A stretch of DNA of 64,000 bases, from the NCBI GenBank assembly GCA_023634235.1, contig JAMKCF010000007.1:18234592-18298591 (forward strand), given 5' to 3'. The translations under genes and the position numbers were made by a program. Positions 12,901 through 22,105 of the stretch are shown in pieces (within the stretch, counting starts at the first letter, position 1; each line of letters starts with the position of its first letter). The stretch comes from Pisaster brevispinus (Eukaryota; Echinodermata; Asteroidea; Forcipulatida; Asteriidae). Under the pieces are notes generated by a model. It saw only the letters and a list, made by a program, of their open reading frames with translations. It was not told the origin of the DNA and searched no databases.

Positions 12901-15377
12901 TTGGGCGACATTTTGGTACAATTTTGGGGCTATTTTAAGGGCTCGTTGATGTCGAGGCGACATTTGGTTAATATTTTGGGGCTACATTTAAGTTCGGCGA
13001 CATTTAGGTACATTTTGAGGGCGACATGTAAGTGCAATTATAGGACTACATTCAGGTTAGAGCGACTTTTACATACTTTGGGGCTACATTAAGGTGCATC
13101 TTTGAGGTTACATTTAGGCTTGGCGAGATTTATGTACAATTTTAGGGCTATTTTTATTTCAGGTGACATTTAGGTACAACACGACATTTAGGAACAACTT
13201 AGGGCTACTTTTATGTCGGGCGACAATTGTTTGCAAATTTCGGACTATATTTAGGTAAGGGCGACATTTACATACTTCATTTAGGTCCAACGACATTTAT
13301 CTACAACTTTTAAGGCTACATTTAGGTACAACTTTGAGGTTCCATTTCGGCTGGGCGTCATTTATTTACAATTTAAGGGCTACATTTAGATCAGGGTGAC
13401 ATTATGGTACAACTTTGAGGCTACATTTAAGTTGGGCGGCTTTTGGGAACGACTTTGGAGCTACATTAGGTTGGGCAACATTTAGGTAAAGCTTTGGGGC
13501 TACATTGAGGTCAGGGCGACATTTAGTTTTAAAATTTGGCTACATTTTGGTTTACGTGACATTTTTGTACAACTTTTGGGCAACTTTTAGGCCGGGTGCC
13601 TTTTTTGTATAGCTTTTTGGCTACATTTAGGTCCATCTACATTAGGTACAATTTTGGGGCTACAATTTGGTTTGACCGACATTTAAGTACAGTTTCGGAG
13701 CTACAATTTTTTCAGGCGACATTTAAAAACAACTTTGGGGCTACATTTAGGTCCGTCGACATTTACGTTCAGATTTGGGCTACATTTTGGTTTGGGCAAC
13801 ATTTTGGTACAGTTTTGGGACTACATTTTTTCAGACGACATTGAGGTACAACTTTGGGGCTACATTTAGGTCCGTCGACATTAGTTACAATTTTGGGGTT
13901 ACTTTTAGGTCGCGCGCCATTTATGTACAACTTTGGGACTACGTTTAGGTTAGGGGGACATTTACGTACCATGAGGCAACTATTTGGTCGGGAGGCATTT
14001 TAGTACAATTTTGGGGCTAAATTCAGGTTAAAGCGATATTTTGGTAAAACTTTGGGGCTACATTTTTTTAGGCGATGTTTAGGTTAAACTTTGGGGCTAC
14101 TTTTAGGTTAGGGCGACTTTTTGGTACAACTTTGGGGCTACATTTAGTTAAAACTTTGGTGCAGCATTTAGATCAGGGTGACATTTTAGTACAACTTGGG
14201 GGCTACATTGAGGTCGAAGCGACATTTGGTAAATATTTGGGGCTACATTTAGGTTCGGCGACATTTAGGTACATTTTTGGTCGACATTTATGTGCATTTA
14301 TGGGACTACATTAAGGTTTGAGCGACATTTACTTGCTTTCATGCTACATTTAGGTCCAACTACTTTTAAGTACAACTTTGAGGCTACATTTAGGTCGGGC
14401 GAAAATTAGGTAAACTTTGGGGCTCACTTAGGCTTGGCGAAATGTATGTTCAATTTTAGGGCTATATTTATTTGAGGCGACATTTCAGTACAACTTTGGG
14501 GCTACTTTTATGTCGGGCGACATGTTTTGTGCAATTTTGGGACTATATTTCGGTGAGGGCGACATTACATAATTTGGGGGCTACATTTAGGTCCAACGAC
14601 ATTTAGCAACAAGTTTGGGGCTACTTTTAGTTCGGGCGACATTAAGGTACAACTTTGAGGCTACATTTAGGTCGGGCGACATTTAGGTACAACTTTGGGC
14701 TCCATTTTTGTTTGGGCAACATTTTGGTACAGTTTTGGAGCTACATTTTTTTCAGGCGACATTTAGGTACATTTTGGGGGCTACATTACGACCGTCGACA
14801 TTTAGTAACAACTTTGGGGTTACATTTAGGTCGCGCGACATTTATGTTCATCTTCGGGACTACGTTTAGGGTAGGGCGACATTTACGTACCATGGGGCAA
14901 CTATTTGGTCGGGAGGCATTTTGGTACAATTTTGGGCTACTTTTAGGTTGGGTGACATTTTGGTACAACTTTTGGGCTACATTTAAGTAAAACTTTGGTG
15001 CTACATTTATATCAGGGTGACATTTAAGTACAACTTAAGGGCTACATTTAGGTCGGGCAACATTAAAGTACGACTTTGGGGCTACATTGAGGTCGAGGCG
15101 ACATTTGGTTAAATTTTGGGGGCTACATTTAGGTTCGGCGACATTGAGGTACATTTTTAAGGCGACATTTAAGTGCAATTATTGGACTACATTTAGGTTA
15201 GAGCGACATTTACTTGCATTGGGGCTACATTTAGGTCCAACTATTTTAGGTACAACTTTGAGGCTACATTTAGGTCGGGCGAAATTTAGGTAAATTTTTG
15301 AAGCTACATTCAGGCTTGGCGAGATTTATGTACAATTTTAGGGCTACATTTATTTCAGGCGACATTTAGGTACAATT
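3925..15377 (+). repeat. 40-bp satellite array, 'plus' polarity block
   Basis: About 11.4 kb of degenerate tandem monomers. The consensus is three pieces: GGGGCTACATTTAGGT, then CGGGCGACATTTAGGT, then ACAACTTT, total 40 bp. The two 16-bp pieces match at 14 positions, so each monomer is an internal dimer plus an 8-bp spacer. Divergence between neighbours is high, but certain variants recur in fixed order: a TAAGGGCGACATTTAC monomer followed by one with TCCAACGACATT; GTCCGTCGACATTTAG followed by CAACAACTTT; CTTGGCGAGATTTATG followed by TACAATTTTAGGG; and a TACCATGGGGCAAC monomer. Long apparent proteins in this block (LGLHLGRATFRYNF-like) are translations of the repeat. Confidence 0.95.
11368..13909 (+). 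repeat. Recent 1271-bp tandem duplication inside the satellite
   Basis: Bases 11368-12638 are repeated at 12639-13909, immediately adjacent and in the same orientation. Scanning by eye I noticed one clear difference (A at about 11637 versus C at about 12908). The rest of the array is strongly diverged, so this is a young event. The unit is about 32 monomers long. A TTTAGG stretch common to every monomer sits at the junctions, consistent with unequal exchange or replication slippage between out-of-register monomers. Confidence 0.92.
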
Positions 15378-15705
15378 TTAAAATTAAACGAATAGAATGA
15401 AGTTTAATTGGAATTCTACCACTGACTCTGAAGGACTTTCATGAGATTACACTTTCCACCGGAGTAATTAGTCAGTTGAGAGAACTTGAAAAGATGTTCC
15501 TGGTATAAATGCCCCACCACGCCCAGTCCACCAAGGAACATAGTGCCTGGCGAAAAGGGGTGGGTCAACTATTTGAAGTTGCAACCTAATGTGGAGGGAA
15601 CGTTTGTCCTTCAGTGTCGGTGATAGACTCAGTAGAATTCCAATTAAATTTCATTTTATTCGTTTAATTTTAGAATTCCACCTCGTCATCACCTCCACTT
15701 CGGAC
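15378..15705 (-). repeat. DIRS copy C: right terminal repeat and internal complementary region
   Basis: The outer segment TTAAACGAATAGAATG with GGAATTCTACC is repeated in inverted form further in (15632-15680). The region then continues as AGAATTCCACCTCGTC, which is the joined right and left element ends. This joined-end segment is the hallmark internal complementary region of DIRS elements, thought to template circular DNA replication. It aligns with 49971-50321 in copy B. Confidence 0.85.
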
Positions 15706-15708
15706 TTA

Positions 15709-16668
15709 AGGCCCTGTCACACCTTGATGTTTCAGCCAGCGTATGTGACGTTTGAAAAATTTAACTGGCGTACGTCGAATAAGTTTTTGGTAAGTTTTGT
15801 ATAAGTTAAGAGCACGCTGAAACACGCTGGTATACGTCGTAGTAAGGCGAGGTCGTCGAAAAATTTTGTGCATGCACACAAATTTTCGGCAAATGGCAGC
15901 GTGTGGCTCATTAGTCCCGCATAAGTTGTAGGTAAGTTATACAATCGTTGACACACGTTCACACACGTTACTTGTAAGTTAATCATAAGTCGACATACGT
16001 CGAGATAATGTCTAGCGTAGCCAAAACTTATTTCTTACCTATGAGTAACGTGTTTTGAACCCATGTCGAACTTATCTCCAACGCATATTAACGTATGTAG
16101 ACGTTTTGACGTGTTCCGGACGACCACAGAACTTACTAAACGTGTTTCTAACTAATAGCTACCGTATAATGGCGTATTGGCAGAGTTTAGGAAACTTGTA
16201 TATAAAAATGGGGTTCGCAGAAGGAATCCGTCAGTACTCCTCATCAAGAATCCATTTTCTTCGGCATGACGGATGTTGATTTTGTGATGTCTAGTGCAGT
16301 TATGATTTGAATCGTCGAGCGGCAGCCTTTATATAGGGTACGACACGTGATCGTCGGCGATACGCTCCGCGCGCTGTGCATAAGTTAGACTATCTTTGGG
16401 CATAAGTTGTGAACGCCGGCAACACGCTAAGCATTCGTTGGTATTCGTTGGTATAAGTTTTCTAAACGTTATGGAAACGTTCTATGTAAGTTACTACTAC
16501 GGTATGTATACGTCCAACTCTTTATGAATACGCTTCGTATTCATAACGAGTTGGACGTATACGCTCAAATTTGAAAAAAACATCGATAGTTCAGCGTATG
16601 CCAGCGTTTTAGAGTAATTTTCATACGTCGGCATACGCTGGCTAAAACGTCAAGGTGTGACAGGGCCT
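15709..16668. mobile_element. 960-bp non-autonomous TIR element in DIRS copy C
   Basis: The left end AGGCCCTGTCACACCTTG is inverted at the right end (CAAGGTGTGACAGGGCCT), and similarity continues inward through GCCAGCGTATG. TTA occurs on both sides (15706-15708 and 16669-16671), fitting the 3-bp TWA duplication of PIF/Harbinger elements. No protein is encoded. The interior is unusually rich in short ACGT-centred words (CGTACGTCG, TACGTCG, ACACGTT) and GTAAGTT/ATAAGTT words, and holds a long hairpin near 16506. Against copy B, about 150 bp of DIRS sequence is also missing at this site, so the TTA match could be fortuitous. Confidence 0.8.
16506..16562. repeat. 27-bp-arm hairpin inside the 960-bp element
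   Basis: GTATACGTCCAACTC starts an arm of 27 bases mirrored after a 3-base CTT loop, with about one mismatch. It could form a stable cruciform or hairpin RNA. It lies about 100 bp from the right terminus. Confidence 0.85.
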
Positions 16669-16731
16669 TTACAAGCAAGAACAAATCGTGCATAACCAAA
16701 TACATAAGCATTTTTTGAGGAATTAACCAAC

Positions 16732-17428
16732 CTACTTGGTTGTACCAGCCAATACTGCGTTTGTAAAGCTGTGATCTGTTTGCTCTACTGGTTTGTTATA
16801 AAACTTAGCAAAAGTATTACTTCTTGCCCAATGAGCAGTACTTAAAATAACGTTAAGTGGTACTCCATTCTTAAAAGCCGCACTGCAGGCAGCAGATCGA
16901 GTACTATGTGCTGTGAACTTGGCTGTGTCAATGCCGCCAGCCTTATGCAACGTGTTCTTGATCCAGCAAGAGATTGACTCTGACCTTACTTGTTTGTAGG
17001 GTGACGCATAGCTTAAAAACAAACACCGTTGCGTACCCCTTAGGGGTTTTGTCTTAATTAAATACTGTTTAAGCGTCGCCATAGCACGAAGTTGGTCATC
17101 ATGAGGGTACTTGGGTAACACCAAACTAACAGGCGGTTTGCCAATCTTGCTGGTTTTCGTCAACTTAGATAAAACAAAGATAATTTTTGTAGCTGTAACT
17201 TTTTTTTAGGTATTGTAACACAGTATTAACGTCCCATGTACAAGTATATCTGGGCATTGCAGGTCTCACGTTGAAGACACCTGTCATGAACCTTTTTATC
17301 AGTGGGTGGGCTCCAATTGGTGTCCCATCTATAGGGGCTAGTATCGCTGACAATGCACTACGTAGTGTGTACAGTGTGCTGTAACTACTACCCTTGTCAA
17401 ATTCCTCTGTTAAGCAGTCTAGAATCAC
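16732..17428 (-). pseudogene. DIRS copy C tyrosine recombinase, broken
   Basis: The enzyme would integrate circular element DNA by strand exchange with a covalent 3'-phosphotyrosine intermediate. Two frames cover it. The upstream piece (17165-17428) has the N-terminal helical region (SALSAILAPIDGTPIG, then TWDVNTVLQYL). The downstream piece (16732-17163, 143 residues) has the catalytic core: AHSTRS (His and second Arg), TAHWAR (His/Trp box) and FAKFYNK, whose Tyr is the expected nucleophile. The part carrying the first catalytic Arg (GQRCQTL in copy B) is deleted between the two pieces, so this copy cannot be active. It ends in GTTK followed by a stop near the element's 3' non-coding region. 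Confidence 0.88.
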
Positions 17429-17900
17429 CGCTACAGTTGTTCAAAATGGATCACTCTTTGTTCGAGCACAGAACAGAACCCATTTTTTATCGCTGATCGG
17501 TAAGATTGCTTGGTTGAAGTCAGCCAGGAGGAGATAATAATGTCGGCAGCGTGCTGCGAAATTCCCTGGCTCTGTAAGTTTTCCCTGACAAATGGCATGC
17601 CATCAGTTGCAGCCGATCTCGCAATGGGTGTAGTGTACCTGAGGAAGGGAGTGAGAGTAAGTTAGCTCCTTTTGGCAAAATAATTGGTTTGTTCACCAAC
17701 AGTTGAAGCATCTTAGGAAACCATACTTGTGTATGCCAAATCCCAATAAGGCAGAACGGGGAAACGCGTAGACATTATAGTTTGACGAGTCTAGCGTAAA
17801 CGCATCATTGAAAATTGCGTTTGGATCAGGTTTCCACGAAAAGGTTGTATCTAATGGTTCAATCTTAACGCAAACATGTCAATATTTGGCGTCAAAAAGA
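17429..17900 (-). pseudogene. DIRS copy C linker domain between RNase H and recombinase
   Basis: In broken frames the minus strand reads SWKPDPNAIFNDAF near 17800-17850, then a stretch ending LLVNKPIILPKGANLL and SLPSSGTLHPLRDRL at 17520-17711. These match the corresponding segments of copy B (45690-46080) and copy A (43800-44160). In DIRS elements this conserved stretch follows RNase H; its role is unclear. Stops and frameshifts interrupt it. It abuts the LINE fragment at 17901. Confidence 0.75.
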
Positions 17901-19569
17901 TTAGACTAGATTTAGATTTAGATTTAGATTTTATTGTCCACGTTAAAAAACATAGAAACTTGACATCCACTGGCCAAATACAAGTACACACAGTCAATAT
18001 CAAAACTGTATAAATTACAAAATAAGAGAAGTTAGAAATACAAAGCAACAAAAGACCCGCACACCAAATAAATGTACCAGCCAAAACAACGCCAACCGGT
18101 CACATGGGACATCATAGACAACAACAGGCTGGAAGAAACACCCAGCCTTCCTACCCCCGTAGCCACCCGTGACCAATTAACGCTGCCCCGACCAATCCAT
18201 TCCAAGAGTGCGGACAATACATTACAAGACTAGATTAGAAATGCAAAAAGAACATAATTAATTTAATATAAACATCCCACATCATTAGTCTGCACAATCT
18301 TAAGGTTTTGCACTTTTCATTTCCTTCCAAACGGGTACACCAGCACATTTTAGATTTAACACAAGCAAGTATACATCGGTGATTTAATATAAATAAATAT
18401 ACATCGTGGATTTAATACAATCTAAGAGACAAAACTGGTGGAGACCAACTCTCTCTTTGTGGCACCTCTGCCCGACGACTTGTTCGTTACCAAAACCCCA
18501 TTAGAAAAGTAGACCAGCCGTGTAGAGTCGCCCCGTGGAATGTTGCAGCAACCCTGACCACATCCCAGGACGGTTCGACCCAGTGAGGTTAGCGTCACGG
18601 GAACTCCTGAAAATGTTATATTAAACACTTTCTTACTACACATACTTTAATTCAATAATTCAATTCAACAACAGCAAAGCCACATAATCAAAGCAAAATA
18701 CACCAAGGCTAGTTATAAACTGTGGTCCCTTATACATCGACAGTTTCCGTGATTAACCAATACTCTATAATCACACTAGATTCGTGTAAAGTTGAATATT
18801 TAATGAACAACCCAGTTTAATTAAATAACATTTCGGTTACTTTACATTTACTTACAATGCCTCCGGCTTCGACAATGCATATCCTCGGGCCTGAGATTCC
18901 CGGGAGAATTTGCGTTGTTGGGTGGGCCTCAAACACCCGCCGGACCGCTAACCGTTCAGACGGGCTGGACACGACAGCCTCGATGCTTGCCCCGTCCGCT
19001 GGTTCACACCCACCCGAAAACAGTACTCTCCTCAGCACCCACAACGCAAATCTCAACCCTAGAACGGCATTCCTTTGCTTTTATACGGTGCTATACAGAA
19101 CCCATTAGAGTAGTAACACGTAACACCGAATGCATGTGACGCAACAACTGGGTATTCAATTGATTCTCCCGAACGTTTGACCTGATTTTGACACAACCAA
19201 CATAACCCATGGTAATTTTCCATCAACTTTGTTACACATGGTAAAAAGTGCTAACAACCCTTAGTTACCCTGCTTGCATTGTCGTTGAACATGTGAATAG
19301 CATTAGGAACAAATGATCGCCTGGTGTGGCATAGTGAAGTCCTAGGAACAGAAAGACGAATACCCGACCTATTGAATGTAAAACAACTGTTAAGTGGATG
19401 AGAGATGTCTTGCATTATTTTGTGTACTTTAAGCATGAGTCTTTTTTCATACAGTGAACCAATTGAATCCAGATCAGTACCAATTAAACGCTGAGCGATT
19501 TTCCGTGGTCTCTCCAGTTTCTTTACATTTTGTTTAGACAGATTACCAAAATAACAGATCAAACAAAAA
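17901..19569 (-). mobile_element. 5'-truncated non-LTR retrotransposon (LINE) fragment
   Basis: The minus-strand 3' end is an AATAAA signal followed by four copies of ATCTAA-like hexamers (17905-17935), the repeat tail type seen in CR1/jockey-related LINEs. The 5' end at about 19569 interrupts the RNase H gene just after SDNT. Its first 320 bases encode the C-terminus of a LINE reverse transcriptase (see 19251-19569). The stretch 18230-19250 is not clearly LINE: it includes a TATAAAA (minus, 19079-19085) with GC-rich sequence downstream, and may be a further insertion such as a solo LTR, but I found no clean terminal duplication. About 190 bp of DIRS sequence is missing across the insertion point compared with copies A and B. 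Confidence 0.7.
19251..19569 (-). pseudogene. LINE reverse transcriptase C-terminal tail
   Basis: The frame reads LERPRKIAQRLIG, then SIGSLYEKRLMLKVHKIM, SHPLNSCF, RSGIRLSVPRTS and RSFVPNAIHMFN before a stop. The pattern of LY..R (50 residues from the end), DxSHPL, RSG.R...P and SFVP.AI..(L/F)N is the conserved post-RT tail of jockey/CR1/L2-type LINEs. The catalytic RT domain lies upstream and is absent because the copy is 5'-truncated. The first residues are fused in frame to the interrupted DIRS RNase H reading, by chance. Confidence 0.75.
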
Positions 19570-20911
19570 GTATTGTCCGATTTAAGGTGCACGTGAATGT
19601 CCCCGTGTTTACTGAAAAGGGACTGTAAGGCAAAAAGCAAGTTTGTAGCTCAATGTAATTAATATGCCATGCAGCTTCCTCAGCTGACCATTGTCGACCT
19701 AGCATATGCCCATTGAGGGATAAGTCAGTTTCAATAATGAAATCGGGCTTGTTTCTGTGAATGGGGGCACTAGCATAATGAAGGTTAGTAAGCCACCAAT
19801 TTAAGTCTACCTGAGCTTGGTCATACAATGACATTCTTGCATCAAAACCATCGTGGTTTGCAGTCAATGCTGCGCTTTTCTCAGATTCGATAGATCTTCT
19901 GAATAATGTGCCGTACGGTACGGCGATATCACAAGAGACTAAAAACCCACTACTCGGGCAACGTCCCTATTTTTTGGATTATTGGCAACAATAATGTTAT
20001 GAATAGCCACTTCAATTTCGCTCTTTTTCGCTGGAGAAATAGCAGTTGTCAAATCTTCCGAATTTATTGTAAAACCCAGAAACACAATGGACTTCGTGGG
20101 TTCCATGACATATTTCCCAGTATTGACTATCAATCCAAATTCTTGTGTGAGGGCAACTCAAGCTTTAACATTGGTTATGCACTCTTCTTTTGTTGCACCT
20201 ATCAACAAAGCGTCGTCAATGTAGTCACAAGATTCGTGCCCCATTAGTCTTAAAGAGGCTATCAAAGGCTTCGTTATCTTTGTAAATACCCTCGGTGCAC
20301 AAGCTAAACCGAAAGGCAGGCAGGTAAATTCGAACAATTTGTTCTGCCACATAAAACGTTAAGTATTTGCGGAGGTTTTTGGCAATCGGTACTGTAAAGT
20401 ACGCATCTTTAAGATCAATTGATGCCATAAAGCATTGTGGTTGGATTAATTGCAGTGCAAAATGAATTGTTTCCATTTTAAAATGGACAAAAGCGACTGA
20501 TATATTTAACTGGCGAAGGTTGATATTGGGGCGAGAAGTCCTGTCTTTCTTTAGACGGATGAAAATGTTTGATACAAACTCACCATATTCATGGGTGGCA
20601 TGTGTAATTGCTCCTTTTTGGAGAAGTTTCTAATTTCTTTCGAGATGATTTCAACCTCATTGGGAACAAATTTTATTTGTTTAGGGAGGAATGATTGAGA
20701 GGGTCGTTTCCCAAATTCTTTATTGCTTCATAGCACCTAGAACCCACTTATCTGAAGTTATTTCTTGCCATTTTGTAGCAAGTTGTGCTAATCTACATGC
20801 AATTTTGCTAGATTTAATGCATGTTGTACTTACCTTAATGCATGTTGTACTTACCAGTGTGGGACATGCGGGCTTACTTTGCCGTTTCACCATCTTGCCG
20901 TGGCTTGGCAT
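19570..20911 (-). pseudogene. DIRS copy C reverse transcriptase / RNase H
   Basis: Minus-strand order: a pre-RT linker (LAQLATKWQEITSDKWVL near 20730-20790), KMETIHFALQLIQP and SIDLKDAYFTVPIAK (RT motif A, Asp in LKDAYF), CLPFGLACAPRVFTK, then CDYIDDALLIG, the intact YIDD catalytic motif at about 20210, then IVFLGFTI. RNase H follows: DLNWWLTNLHYASAP, ETDLSLNG and QWSAEEAAWHINYIEL. Damage: a frameshift at the MWQNKLF segment, another between RT and RNase H, and a 24-base deletion in SLNG..HML between two AATGG repeats. The linker carries an exact ~20-bp duplication around TGCATGTTGTACTT (20814-20857). The copy ends abruptly in satellite at about 20951. Confidence 0.88.
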
Positions 20912-20951
20912 TCCACCGAGTGTCTCGGTGTCTGTTTTGGCGCTGGTAGTT

Positions 20952-22066
20952 AACGTCGTTGGATTATAATGTAGCCCCCTAAGTATGTAAAAGTCGCCAA
21001 TACTTAAATGTAGTCCAAAAGATGCACAAAAATGTCGCGCGACATAATTATTGCCCCAAAGTTGTGCCTAAATGTCAACGGACCTAAATGTTACCCCAAA
21101 TTTGTACCCCAATGTCGCCTGAAAATTTGTAGCCTCAAGTTGTACTTTAATGTCGTTGGACCTTAATGTAGCCCCAAATTATGTAAATGTCGCCCTAACC
21201 AAAACGTAGTCCCCAAAGTGCACAAAACTGTCGCCTGACCTAAAAGTAGCCCTTAAGTTGTTCCTACGTGTCGCGTGACCTAAATGTAGCCCCCAAATTG
21301 TACCCAAATGTCGCCTGAAAAAATGTAGCACCAAATTTGTACCTTAAAGTAGCCCCAAATATGTTGATAAATGTCGCCTGAAATATAAAAAAGCCCTAAA
21401 ATTGTACATAAATCTCGCCAAGCTTAAATGTAGCCCGACCTAAATGTAGCCTCAATGTTGTACCTAAATGTCATTGGACCTAAATTTAGCCCTACAAAGT
21501 ATGTAAATTTTGCCCTTACCTAAATATATTTTTTTTAAATGCACAAAAAAGTCGCCCGACCTAAAAATGTAGCCCCAAAATTGTTGCTAAATGTCGATGG
21601 ACCTAAATATAGCCCAAAAGTTGTACCGAAATGTCGTCTGAAATAAATGTAACCCCAAAGCTATCCTAAAATGTTGTCCAAACCAAAATTGCGCCCAAAG
21701 TTGTACCTAAATGTCGATGGACCTAAATGTAGCCCCAAAGTGGTACCAGAAAATTTCCCGACCTAATTGTAGCCTCAAAGCTGGACCTAAGTGTCGCCTG
21801 AAAAAAATGTAGCCCCAAAACTTTACCAAATTGTTGCTCAAACCAAAAAGTAGCCCAAAATTGTACTTAAATGTCGTTGGATCAAATGTAGCCCCAAAAG
21901 AATGGAATTGTAGCCCTTACCTAAAAAATAGTAAAAAAATTGCACAAAATTGTCGCCCGAACTATAAGTAGCACATAAATTGTTCCTAAATGTCATGCGA
22001 CTTAAACGTAGCCCCAATGTTGTTGCTTAATGTTGAAATAAATGTAGCCCTAAAACTGTAAATTCC
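20952..22066 (-). repeat. 40-bp satellite, opposite polarity
   Basis: From here on the monomer reads ACCTAAATGTAGCCCC on the plus strand, the reverse of the block before 15378. The switch coincides with the truncated 5' end of DIRS copy C. Monomer variants are the same families seen on the left. Confidence 0.93.
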
Positions 22067-22105
22067 ACCTCGTCATCACCTCCACTTCGGACATGAGATA
22101 ACACA
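22067..22105 (+). repeat. Isolated fragment of a DIRS left terminal repeat
   Basis: AATTCCACCTCGTCATC and CACTTCGGACATGAGAT match the left end of copy B (34437-34485) with a 4-base deletion. No other DIRS sequence adjoins; satellite continues on both sides. The orientation is opposite to copy C, whose own left end is missing. Confidence 0.85.

Larger units (their letters stand above)
15378..20951 (-). mobile_element. DIRS-like retrotransposon, copy C, 5'-truncated, reverse orientation
   Basis: Read on the minus strand, the order is RT, RNase H, linker domain, tyrosine recombinase, internal complementary region, terminal repeat: the DIRS order. The 3' terminus at 15378 (AAAATTAAACGAAT on the plus strand) and the complementary region match copy B at 34437-50321. 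The gag gene and left terminal repeat are missing, because the element stops at about 20951, where satellite of opposite polarity begins. It is broken by a 960-bp TIR element (15709-16668), a LINE fragment (17901-19569), several frameshifts and internal deletions. No methyltransferase reading frame, reported for some DIRS elements, was seen. Confidence 0.9.

Noticed and set aside
4993..15293. Many 60-140 residue frames such as LGLHLGRATFRYNFGATFRSG, both strands
   Set aside because: They are translations of the 40-bp satellite; the same words recur in shifted copies, no start context or domain is present, and the opposite strand gives equally long frames.
15732..16279. Frames of 70-84 residues inside the 960-bp TIR element
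   Set aside because: Produced by ACGT-rich repeated words; no family resemblance.
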